Assembly: GCA_013368315.1 (NCBI GenBank)
Contig: JAACJM010000018.1
Location: 310,001-374,000, forward strand
Length of the DNA stretch: 64,000 nucleotides
Reading direction: 5' to 3'
From: Tetrapyrgos nigripes
Taxonomy: Eukaryota; Basidiomycota; Agaricomycetes; Agaricales; Campanellaceae
A program made the translations under genes and the position numbers. Shown here one piece after another: positions 45,961-56,330 of the stretch (the stretch's first letter is position 1; each line of letters begins with the position of its first letter). The notes below the pieces were generated by a model. That model made no database searches and was not told the DNA's origin. It saw only the letters and a list, made by a program, of their open reading frames with translations.

Positions 45961-48900
45961 TCACTTATCTATGAAGCATTGAGCCCAGTCTTTTCCATAT
46001 ACTACCTCATCAAAACAAAGCTTAGTGCAGCCTTTCTGGGAGATGATTATAAAATTCTGGGGGGTACAAAGTGTGGGACGGTATTCAGGCTGAATCCAAA
46101 CAATACCAGAATGAATGCCAGGAAATCGGATCCATCCATCTTTATCAATGGTCCAGTTATTGTCTAGAAATAAAAATGGAAATTAATTAGATCTCTTGAG
46201 AAATGGAAACACTTACTCACATTTGTGAGATAATGTATGCCTAGTGCTAAAATTTGTCACTGCTCTGTCAGACACAATCCTGTTTCCAGCAGGAGAGAAA
46301 GCCACTGATTGGATCTGGCTCTCACATCTCTGGAGTGGCTGTCCAATGGCAGTCCCATTTTGTGCATCCCAGATCCTCACTGTTCTGTCATCTGACCCAG
46401 ACACAATCCTGGCTCCATCAGGAGAGAAAGCCACTGATTGGACCCAGCCTTTATGTCCCTGGAGTGGCTCTCCAATGGCAATCCCACTTTGTGCATCCCA
46501 GATCCTCACTGTTCTGTCATAAGACCCAGACACAATCCTGGCTCCATCAGGAGAGAAAGCAACTGATTGGACATAGTCTTTATGTCCCTGAAGTGGCAGT
46601 CCAATGACAGTCCCAGTTTGTGCATCCCAAATCCTCACTGTCCTGTCACCTGACCCAGACACAATCCTGGCACCATCAGGAGAGAATGCGACTGATTGGA
46701 CATAGTCTTTATGTCCCTGGAGTGGCTCTCCAATGGCAGTCCCAGTTTGTGCATCCCAGATCCTCACTGTTCTGTCATAAGACCCAGACACAATCCTGGC
46801 TCCATCAGGAGAGAAAGCCACGGTGCAGACATAGCTGTTATGTCCCTGGAGTGGCTGTCCAATGGCAGTCCCAGTTTGTGCATCCCAGATCCTCACCATT
46901 CTGTCATCTGACCCAGACACAATCCTGGCTCCATCAGGAGAGAAAGCTACTGATTGGACACTGCCTTCATGTCCCTGGAGTGGCTCTCCAATTGCAGTTC
47001 CAGTTTGTGCATCCCAGATCCTCATTGTTCTATCATAAGACCCAGACACAATCCTGGCTCCATCAGGAGAGAAAGCCACTGATTGGACATAGTCTTTATG
47101 TCCCTGGAGTGGCTCTCCAATGGCAGTCCCAGTTCGTGCATCCCAGAGCCTCACTGTTCTGTCATCTGACCCAGACATAATCCTGGTTCCATCAGGAGAG
47201 GAAGCCACTGATTGGACCCTGCCTTCATGTCCCTGGAGTGGCTCTTTGATGGCAGTCCCAATTTGTACATCCCAGATCCTTACTGTTCCATCATGTGACC
47301 CAGACACAATCCTGGTTCCATCAGGAGAGAAAGCCACTGATTGGACAGAGTCTTTATGTCCCTGGAGTGGCTCTCCAATGGCAGTCCCAGTTTGTGCATC
47401 CCAAACCCTCACTGTTCTGTCATCTGACCCAGACACAATCATGGCTCCATCAGGAGAGAAAGCCACTGTGAAGACATAGCCTTTATGTCCCTGGAGTGGC
47501 TCTCCAATGGCAGTCCCAGTTTGTGCATCCCAGATCATCACTGTTTCATCTATAGACCCAGACACAATCCTGGCACCATCAGGAGAGAAAGCCACTGATT
47601 TGACACTGTTTTTATGTCCCTGGAGTGGCTCTCCAATGGCAGTCCCAGTTTGTGCATCCCAGATCCTCACTGTTCTGTCTGAAGACCCAGACACAATCCT
47701 GGCTCCATCAGGAGAGAAAGCCACTGATTGGACCCAGCCTTCATGTCCATAGAGTGGCCCTCCAATGGCAGTCCCAGTTTGTGCATCCCAGATCCTCACT
47801 GTTCTGTCCTCTGACCCAGACACAATCCTGGCTCCATCAGGAGAGAAAGCCACTGATTCAACCCAGCCTTTATGTCCCTGGAGTGGCCCTCCAATGGCAG
47901 TCCCAGTTTGTGCATCCCAAATCCTCACTGTTCTGTCCTCTGACCCAGACACAATCATGGCTCCATCAGGAGAGAAAGCCACTGAGTTGACTGAGCCTTC
48001 ATGTCCCTGGAGTGGCTCTCCAATGGCAGTCCCAATTTGTGCATCCCAGATCCTTACTGTTCCATCATATGACCCAGACACAATCCTACCTCCATCAGCA
48101 GATATACTGGTATCCCAGACTTTTGAACCTGTATCCCAATATCCCACACTTTGACTATATTTTATTTCAGTGTTGACTTTGACTTGTCTACCAAAACTGT
48201 TACTGATAGCTGGGTAGAAGGGAAGTATACTTAAATATAGATGTGGTGTCATTTCCTTGACTGCACTCAATGCAAAGACATTTGCCATATCTCGGAATTG
48301 CTGTGTGTGCTGTCTTTGTTGTATTTCTTCAAATTGGCCTCTCTGTGATTTTAGCATAAGTTAGTGTTTTTTAAAATGATCTCTGAGGCTTACTTTCAAT
48401 ACCAAGTCAAGTGTCCTGATGCACTCAGACATCTTTCCTATAAGATTCATTACCTCCATCCAGAATACTATCTTCTTTTTGAAAAACCTCTTCATTTCTT
48501 TCTCAACTTTCTTTCCCTCTGTCAAATGGTAACCCCAAAAGATACATGAATATTTAAGAGCCCCTCCCAATTTCTGAGCAATTGCTTGCTTAAGCCCAGG
48601 GACCTCACTATCACATAGAAATGATGATGGAAGATTGCATATATTAAACTGCAGCTTTCTCTCCATCTGATCCAAACAGGCCCTTGCAAGTATGCTATGA
48701 TGTTCTGGGGAATTGCAATGCAGCTTTGCAGACCTGTCTCTCGAGGTTATATAGTCTGTGAATGATGCATGAAAGGTATAAATGGCTTCCTCAGGTCCAC
48801 TAGTATACAGCACTGATTGCAGTTCTGATATTGTTGCTTTAACATCCTGCAACTTATAGCCTAGCAGGTCTGCAATGATTTGGCATGATACAGGCCTGCC

Positions 48901-50334
48901 TGTCATTACTGAGGTGTGTATGACCTTGATGCTTTGATCTTTCTCCTCAGGAGAAAGGTTATGAAGTGAATCTGAAAGAATTTGTGTATAAAGCTCATCT
49001 AACATTTGTGTCTGTATCTTATCTGGAGAGCCTTTGTCATCCAAAACCTTTTCCAATCTAGAGGAGGCACGGTGACCACCACTAGTCAGATATTTGACAA
49101 GAGTAGCAGCATAGATAAATAGTGCACCAGATCTCTCCACCAAAATATCTAACTTGTCTTTGGAAATGTGAAGTCCTATGAGACCATTCTCAAGGAACAG
49201 GGAGATATCCTTCTTGACAATGCTTTTTTCCACATTGTGCAAATAAAATTCCTGGACATACAACCTCTCTTGTTGGATTGCACCAAGATCAAAATGTTCC
49301 TTGATATGTTGCTCTGGACGGCTAGTAAGGAAGAATTTTAAGCCTGGCAACTCTTGCTGCTTGATTGCAGGGACAAGAACTTCAAGTACCAGCGAAATAT
49401 CTCTGCATTCATCCAATGCATCAATAGCTATCACAGGTGTCAAGAATGGAGATTTTCTTTCCCTAACAACCTTTTTCCAAGGATCAACCAAAAGCTTGGT
49501 GACTTGATACTGAGGCTCTTTAGAAGCCAGATGTTGATCTTTATTGAGAGCATCACATAGTGCCTGCCTATATCCTGTATCAAGGCATGCAAGCTGATAT
49601 GCAATTGTTGGAATAACCTTGTGATAATCATGGCATTCTTCAATTTGCCGAGAGCAGAAGAATTCTCCACCTAACAACCCCTTTCTTTTAAGCTGCAAGC
49701 ACACAGTTTGGGCAATAGTGCTTTTTCCAGTCCCAGCCATCCCACACATCCAGTAACCTGCCATGGAGGTTGATGAAACATCTTCAGCCCAGTTCATGAT
49801 ATTATCCAATATTTCTTTTCTGGTTCCTTCAATGCATTCTGTTCTTGCACCAACATCATGGAATGCATTTGTAGAAGGATTCAACTTGTTGATAATTTCT
49901 GTATAAGTATACAAGGCATATTAAATATTTATGATCTACATAATCTAAAAATTATATCTTACCTTGCTGAGACCCATAGTAGTGATATGTTCTGTTATCC
50001 TGGTTGCCTTCCACAACATTGATTGAGCTCTCATTAATTGAAAAATCATGAGCATGTTGAAGTAGGCTGAAAGTTTTTTCTGGTTAACGGCTTGTAAGAT
50101 ACAATTGATCTAGATTGACATACCTAGTGGTAGGTTGCGCTGCTGCTGGTACAATGCTACTGTTATGCTCACTTTGAGAAGCATGTCTCTCTGTAATTTC
50201 TTAGTGAGAAGTTTAGTATGCCTTATGACATAGTAGAGTATACAGGTCTGACCTCGCTGCTTTCCAGCATCTAATCGCTTGCTCACTCGTCCATCCGGAA
50301 TAGGGTTAGACACTGTTCGTTTTTTAGGCGGCAT
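45961..50334 (-). CDS. NACHT-WD40 NLR-like receptor (NWD type)
   Basis: STAND NTPase with a sensor of WD40 repeats, as in the HET-E/NWD proteins that act in fungal non-self recognition. Exons (minus): 50334-50253, 50190-50124, 50066-49963, 49898-48394, 48342-46221, 46163-45961; 4083 nt, 1360 residues, every phase fitting. The apparent stop at 48361 lies inside a 51 bp intron (48393-48343) with GTAAGC donor, CTAAC branch site and CAG acceptor. Short N-terminus starting MPPKKRT, with a pre-NACHT motif LLQHAHDFSINESSINVVEG. NACHT: Walker A GMAGTGKST (about 137-145), Walker B IDALDE (about 242-247). WD40: 14 full repeats of exactly 43 residues plus a partial one (about 655-1293). The last exon encodes WTIDKDGWIRFPG and IVWIQPEYRP, a tail common to basidiomycete NWD proteins. 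No effector domain is recognised. CpG-poor yet intact. Confidence 0.9.
46240..48150 (-). repeat. 129 bp coding minisatellite (WD40 array)
   Basis: Fourteen in-register 129 bp units encode WD40 blades, most residues identical from unit to unit (SVAFSPDGARIVSGS, RTVRIWDAQTGTAIG). Differences concentrate at a few places: the two to four residues after the leading H, the residue after VSGS, and the residue before PLQG. Such a pattern is known for HIC (high internal conservation) NLR repeats, which exchange units and vary at binding positions. Confidence 0.9.
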
Positions 50335-50419
50335 GTTTGAACTGATATCATGTACATGTGGTCTTTTCTTGTTCAATAATTAATGTGTCTTGTCAACATG
50401 GTTTGCCTGATTTATATCT

Positions 50420-50797
50420 TTCTCGCTGCGCTCTTTTGGGGGTCCAGCCACCTACTATCTTAGGCATCTGTGCGTTGGAGCTCCACTCGTTTTGGGTGCT
50501 CCAGATGGCTTAAGATTTTGTCTTCTGGACCCTGGAAGCTCAGGTCTTGACCTTTGAGGTTTCTTTCCTTTGGGTTCTCCTTTTTAGGAACCCTTTCGCG
50601 TTCTCGACGCGTTTGCAAGCTATCACGATTCTAATCACGTGATCTGTCGCTTGCGCAGAACCTCTCAGGCCAAGCCCTCAGGCAAACCCCTCACAACTAG
50701 CATCTAAACTACTAGTTGTAGGTTTCTAGAGTATTCGGAATCTCACCGAATACTCATTTCCCTTCTTTCTCCTTTCGTGCGGAAAACCTAGCTTATG
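50420..50797. repeat. LTR-sized dispersed repeat, CpG-rich copy
   Basis: Second copy of the repeat at 30681-31058, with well over a dozen CpG sites kept. It begins 86 bp upstream of the NLR start codon, so it may supply or disturb the promoter of that gene. Just beyond it AAAAGTGTCGTTTGCACGTG occurs twice, 60 bp apart (about 50800 and 50860). Confidence 0.65.
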
Positions 50798-51639
50798 CAA
50801 CAAAAGTGTCGTTTGCACGTGATGGGGCCACAGATAGAAGATATCAAGAGCGCGCAACAAAAAGTGTCGTTTGCACGTGAGCTTGTTTTAACATTGCGAA
50901 TGTTAAGGTTTGTTGGTTTCTTGCGCAGGTTCTTTATGGAATTTGTATTGAAAGCAAGGCTCCTTTGAGTATCACGATTCCAGATGCCGACCATGAGGCA
51001 GTTCGCAACATTTTTGTTGATTTCCCAAAATAAGGCAGAGCCTCATTACCGTAAAAATGCAAAAGAGCAAAAACTGACCCGGATCCTCAGAAAGACTCGT
51101 ATAAAGAGGCTTGTTTCAGAAGAAAATGGCAAGGCGTGAAGTCGCAAAAAAGTTGTAATTATAAGTCATCTAAGTACTGGTCATAGACTTTGTTGTAACT
51201 TTCACAACAAGTAGCAGTAATCGTTTATTCCGCCTCTATCGACCCCGCTTCGTCCCTAGCTATATAAGGTGTGTCTCAATCAAAGTCCGCAAAGCATTCG
51301 TAGCAGCAAATCGCCTCCACTTGATTTGCAATCAAGTGCAAGTGATATGATACAGGGACTCTTGCACTCAATATACTTCCCACAGCGATGGAAGCTGAAG
51401 TTCCTAGTGTTCGATGCATTCATTGTCGGGTATCTATAGAAATAGAAACCTGGTCCCTGGACATCCTTGACTTTGCAGCAAAGACTCCCAGAGTTCACTC
51501 TCTTTACACCTCAAACCACTCAGTGAAATCAGTAAGTTACTCAGTACTATCCTTCATCTGAGCGTCCACAAGTTCTAACTAACCTGACTGCTAATGGTTT
51601 TCTCCATTAGCTACCTGCCTATTACTTTTCAAGCAATCA
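50798..51639. other. No clear gene; possible promoter
   Basis: A minus-strand frame at 51280-51498 is cysteine-rich but has no signal peptide or partner exon. On the plus strand TATATAAGG near 51260 could be a TATA box for the peptide gene at 51640, about 380 bp away, which is far unless the 5' leader is long or spliced. Confidence 0.25.
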
Positions 51640-51856
51640 ATGACCACCCTAGCATTCATCATCGGTTTTGCTTTGGGGATGTAGTCTCTGCTGGGCTATC
51701 AAGTCCATGCTTCCCCGGTTCCTGGTAAGTGCTGCATCAACCCAGATACTTACTCGGCGGCTTTCCTGATTGACCTACTTCAAATCTTGATTTCCAGATC
51801 CGGCGGCGAGCAGTGAATGTTTTTGCGGTGATTCAGTATGCACTACTTGTCTGTAA
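51640..51856 (+). pseudogene. Small cysteine-rich secreted peptide with stop in signal
   Basis: Exons 51640-51724 and 51798-51856 join in phase to 48 codons including the stop. The N-terminus MTTLAFIIGFALGM and then SLLGYQVHASPVP looks like a signal peptide, followed by ECFCGDSVCTTCL with four cysteines. A TAG at 51682-51684 interrupts the hydrophobic part. If this is a real stop the gene is dead; CAG or TGG would restore it. Fungal small secreted proteins of this sort are often taxon-specific. No family recognised. Confidence 0.35.
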
Positions 51857-52208
51857 TTAAATTGTACATGTAGAAAGCTACTTGTTATGGTGGATGTCTC
51901 GTGAACGCGTGCACTGTAAAGTGGGAACTCATTGCTTATTTATGAGCTTATGATTATGATCATAGTAAGACGAAACAGAAAGAAAATGCGATTAGCAAGA
52001 CATTGGTGATACTCATCGAGAAACTAAAAATCACAAGAAAATCACTATCAAAGGAGGATATTGAGTGAACAAGAGAAGAGGAATATCTATACGCCGAGGA
52101 AAACGAAGTTGGTACGATTCGATAAGGATCGACAGACAACGCACCTACATCTGCTGAAGAACCGACTGCGACTGGCCCATCCGCCTAAGCATTTCGTAGT
52201 CATACCGC

Positions 52209-52641
52209 ATGCGGCACTCCATGGACCCATCCAAACATATGCAGCTCTCCTCTACCTTCCCTCGGAGGTATAATTCCTTCCCACCGGCGTCAGAAACTCT
52301 CCCTCAACTCCCCTCCCAACAAGAACCTTTTCTCATTGATTTGAAGGTCCGACTCCATCCGTCTGACATCTCCATCTCACCACGATTAGGTGTATCTTCC
52401 AGGCACTTCCCCATAACAAAGTCTATGATCAGTACTTGGATAACTTGATATTTCGAAATTGCTGTGAGTGGACTGACAAAGTTTGACAGCGATGAAGCGG
52501 GATGAGTACTTGGTAAACCATACGATGAATGATCTTCTTGTGAATCTCATGGTCTCTGAAATGCCTTGTATCGATGAGCAGCTTCATGAACAACTTTCAC
52601 GAGTAAAATCATTGGAGAAAAGAGAAATGGACGATGAATGA
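52209..52641 (+). CDS. Unknown gene, partial model
   Basis: A last exon from about 52491 encodes MKRDEYLVNHTMNDLLVNLM then EMPCIDEQLHEQLSRV and ends in EKREMDDE with TGA at 52639-52641. A preceding exon ending near 52463 reads NKVYDQYLDNLIFRN, joined through a 27 bp intron that is shorter than usual. Upstream exons, perhaps around 52061-52270, are unresolved. The region is CpG-normal. Product not recognised; the end looks helical. Confidence 0.3.
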
Positions 52642-52681
52642 GTCCAGAGCGCACAAACCCTAACCCCAACAACATCAACCC

Positions 52682-54602
52682 TTGTCATCATCCGCGACGA
52701 CGACGACGTCTTCCCCCTTCGTCTTGATATCCCCCACCGCAGCAGCAGAGACGAAAATGTTCTACCAAAGACAAGTCATCGGATGCTTCAAAACACTAGA
52801 GAAATGGGGGATCCGTCCCACAGGCGCTGCCTTTTTTCGTTACATTTGCAGTCGTGGAAGGCGAAATCTAGAGCTGCGGATGGGCATAGACCGTTAGAGA
52901 CGGTTGATGCGGAGGAGGGCTCTTTAGAGGAAGCAGAAGTAGACGAATGGAATATAACCAAGGCGGATATGACAAAATGTAGAAAGTGTACAACGATGAG
53001 GCCAGAGGTGAGTGTTCCCCCTTGACGACGTGTAGAGTTTGGGCCTGACAACGTTTCCGTCAACAGAGACAACGCATCATTATGGGATATGTAAACGTTG
53101 CGTGTTGAAATATGATTATCATTGTCCTGTAAGTGTTCCTCCTTTCTTTGTTTCTTGCCAACGCTGACCCGCTTCTCGTTTCTTCTCTAGTGTAAGTCAT
53201 CCTTCCCCTCTTCTGCCAACTCAACCCAATTTCGTCGTCTTTGTAGGGATAAACCAATGCGTCCGGGTATACAACGAGAGACATTTTATTCTGTTTATGT
53301 ACGCCCTTCTTCTTTCCCCTTCGTCTCTTCTAACGAAACTCTTTCCTCTTCTTACCTCTGGTTCTCAATAGCTCTCTTCGTCTTCCTAGGCTACCCTCTG
53401 TTTTTCGAGGCATCGGGGTTGAGAAATGAGGTGTGTATCCTATCCTATCCTATCTGTGTTTCTGCGCTTTCGCTACGTTTACGTTTTCATTTTGCTGACT
53501 GGCCCTTTTTCTTTCCGTCCTCCCATTCCTACCCGCTCCTCCCACGTCTCGCGTCTGCGTACCTACCTGTGCCTGTGCCGTTCGTTGTGTCGCCCACATC
53601 ACGTCCCCACCTATCGTGAATCACCTCTTTCTTGGCCTGACTCATTCTATGACAAAAAAGCCCCCCTTCCCTTCCCACCTCCCCCCAATCCTATTCATTC
53701 TCTCCTTCATTCTCTCCGCCATACTCTCCTTTGCGGTAGGGGTTATGTTGATTGTTGCTTTGTGGGAGGTTATGCGAGGTAGGTTTCTTTCCACTACAAT
53801 TCTATTCTTCTCTTTCCCTATTTTTCGTTCTCGTCCTACGCTCCGTTGGATGTTTTATGATGTGGGGGAAGGGTTCACAAAGTTGACGTATGTTCCAGGC
53901 AAAACATCCGTCGAGGCGCAAGACAATGACGTGTATAGAAAGGTCGCGTTGAGTCGGGGGGAGATGTTTGGGAATGGGTATGATTTGGGGTGAGCATTTT
54001 TTCATGTCCTTCTCCCCATTTGTTTCTCGGAGGTTTTCTTCCCCTGGTTTCCTTCTAGACGCTGACGTGTATACACACACAGGAAAATAGAAAACCTGAT
54101 GTTGTTTTTTAATGTCGGGGAGAATGGATAGTGAGTACACGTTTTCTTATTCTTTTTTCTTCCTTTGCTTTCTCGCTCTCTGTTCCCCATCCTTGTCCCC
54201 TTTGCGTGTCCGCTGCTCTTGTTGCTTGTCGCCTCGGTCTTGGCCCCCTTTCGTCTGTCTCTTTCAACGTTTCGTTTCTTTGGTATAGTTGATGATGTGC
54301 TAACGCTAACTTTTTTGCTTTCTGTCTTCTCTGCTCGCTTTTTCCCACCTAAACCCGGACCTCGACCTCATATCGACCAACTACGCACGACCAACCAAAA
54401 CTCTGCACAAAACTGGGTATGAAAAAAAACAGTCCCTTACACTGATGGGAGGGCCTGGGCTAGACGACGGTGGAGCGAATCCGATTCCGATTCCGTGTTC
54501 AGACCTGAGCACAACGAAAACGATGAGGGTGAGGGTGAGGGTGAGGTAGCAAATGGACATGGAAATGGGGACGGGAGACCAAGACAAGGAGGGCACAGAT
54601 GA
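52682..54602 (+). pseudogene. DHHC palmitoyltransferase gene, degenerate
   Basis: Recognisable S-acyltransferase pieces: DEWNITKADMTKCRKCTTMR; after an intron, HHYGICKRCVLKYDYHCP; then W-INQCV and NERHFILF; a membrane segment LFVFLGYPLFFEASGL; another membrane segment ILFILSFILSAILSFAVG; the TTxE-type motif as TSVEAQDND; YDLG and LMLFFNVGENGY; and PYTDGRAW with an acidic tail to the TGA at 54602. Defects: the core reads DYHC instead of DHHC, a zinc-ligand Cys is Tyr, the first two membrane helices seem missing, one join near 53300 is out of phase, and TGA at 54420-54422 precedes PYTDG. All single-base lesions fit C-to-T or G-to-A change. The Trp codon after the core is assembled from a one-base exon. 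Confidence 0.6.
53129..53246 (+). other. Two introns flanking a 1-nt exon
   Basis: Intron A is 53129-53190 (62 bp), then a single T at 53191, then intron B 53192-53246 (55 bp). Both begin GTAAGT and end TAG. Adding the T gives CCT-TGG-ATA, that is P-W-I, exactly the conserved DHHC context; leaving it out gives a stop. The two introns resemble each other (TTCTTGCCAAC versus TTCTGCCAAC), suggesting tandem intron duplication. Confidence 0.5.
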
Positions 54603-54645
54603 GTGCACATAGGGGAGTAAGAAGGGGGGAGGAGTTAACTGATGA

Positions 54646-55370
54646 TACCAGCGAGGGGGTTGATTGGGTATATGGCGGGGGAGTTTAAGAATCGTGTACA
54701 TGGAGAAGGGTGAGTGATTTGTTTCTTTGACCTATTTCTCTTTCTCTATATAACTCATTACCACTCCCAGCACCCTCAACCACATCTTCTCCCGCTACGC
54801 CCCCTACTCCCCCCGTCGTTCCGGTTCCCTCATCTGCATGGTCCAAGGTGAATCCTGCCATACGCAATGGCTCCTCTTCAAGCTCGTGCGTTGGGGGGAA
54901 TGTTTATTTCGCTGGGGATGGACGTGTATCCAGGGTTGAACATGATTGGGGAGACGAATAGGACGGGAGATTTACAGGTTAATCCGACGGTGAAGAAACA
55001 GTTGACGAATATTAGAGCGGCGGGGGCGGATGATAAGATTGTGGTGAGTACTTTTTGTACATAGCACGTTGCTTTTCCTTTTCCTTACCCGTACCGGTTG
55101 TCTCTCCCCGCTCTTTTGCCTCCTCACATGCCCTTTTGCCTTGTCTTTCGCTTTGTCTTTCGCCTTTACCTTTCACCTTTTGCCGATTATTTAATTTTTC
55201 TTTTCTGATTTTTCCCCCTTTTCTTTTTCCAGTTCGCTCCGTCCAAACAAATGACCCTAGAAGAATACATCCCGTTTATGGAAGAAGGGGAAGTCGCCGA
55301 GGTGACGCCCAAGTCTGTTAGATTGAGGAAGGTGAATTTCAAGATGAGGGGGAAGTGGGGGAAGAGATGA
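54646..55370 (+). pseudogene. 3' fragment of the TypA GTPase gene
   Basis: Carries the [10 protein letters not shown] codons, the NHIFSRYAP exon and the final exon. It has a deletion in the NHIFSRYAP exon, indels around GALGG and VIGE, and a changed C-terminus ending at TGA 55368-55370. It lacks everything upstream, so it cannot encode a GTPase. Confidence 0.85.
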
Positions 55371-55739
55371 AGTAGGTGTTTTAGAGGTGCTAGAGGTGTT
55401 TTAGTGGGAAGAGACGAGGTGGGCTGGTTGGGGAAGAAGGGGTTCACGAGTAGCGTTGCGTTGTCGCTTGTCCAATACACAATCCAATAATGGCTACCAT
55501 GAGTCATGACGGCGTACATCCTACATACGTACAGGCTGAGGGACGTTGGACGTTGAGGTTGGGGTTGGGGTTGGGTGGATGGTGTATGTATAACGCTGCT
55601 GCTGTTATGCTGCTAAACCCATACTTACGAGGAGGAGGGTGCCGGTGATGTAGACGTAGACATGCGTGCTACTCATAGTCATAGTCGTACTCCGAGTCCT
55701 TGCTACATTCTGGATTACTTCTACATAGTTACTTAGATA

Positions 55740-56330
55740 TAGGGCTCCTGGCGGATCGGATGGCATCCGACAATCCGAGCGATAACCACTCGGATTCGGA
55801 TGGCGGATGGCCTCTCTGAGAGCTCAATATCCGACGGATACCATCCGACCAATCCGAGGATTATCTGCAGATGGATTAATGGCGTGGGAAGGTGTTGTCC
55901 AACGGCTGTTGTTACCTTGTTTAGGTCAGTCCCCAAGGTACTATACATGTCATTCTTGATTTTTGTATCTCCGAAAGCAACATGTGCTTTAGAACAACAG
56001 GATATGGTCCAAATACGGACACCAACAATGGTCTAGTTGGCATGAGAACCTCTATTGTTTGCATGCCAAAAGACTCTGTATTTGAGAAATCCAGTAATTA
56101 CTGTAAGTACAGTACATCGAAGCATAGTAATAGACAAAATTACATTAAAAGGATCAAAAAAAATGTAGAAAAAGACTCAGTATTGCGACACAGCATGGGT
56201 GGCTACCATCCGCGGATTAATCCGGCGGATTGTCGGATGCTATCCGCAGATGCGGATTAGGATGTTTGACTCGCCAAATCCGAGCGGATGCATCCACATC
56301 CGAGTCAAATCTGATCCGCCAGGAGCCCTA
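55740..56330. mobile_element. hAT-type element with perfect TSD and known empty site
   Basis: Ends TAGGGCTCCTGGCGGATC and its complement bound 591 bp. The target duplication CTTAGATA is perfect (55732-55739 and 56331-56338). The paralogous flank near 43360 has no insertion, so the empty site is visible in the same window. The interior is rich in ATCCGA/GCGGAT words and has no transposase. Confidence 0.9.

Noticed and set aside
46244..48154. Several long plus-strand frames opposite the WD40 array
   Set aside because: They are mirror frames of the 129 bp repeat; the minus strand gives a clear WD40 protein with conserved splice sites.
46213..48357. WD40 frame as a separate 714-residue gene
   Set aside because: The ATG at 48357 lies inside a well-formed intron in frame with the NACHT exon; joined, the product matches the NWD architecture.
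50335..50376. Longer N-terminus of the NLR gene from 50376
   Set aside because: That codon is TTG, not ATG; the first in-frame ATG is at 50334.
51280..51498. Cysteine-rich 72-residue minus-strand frame as a secreted protein
   Set aside because: No signal peptide and no upstream exon found; cysteine content alone is not enough.
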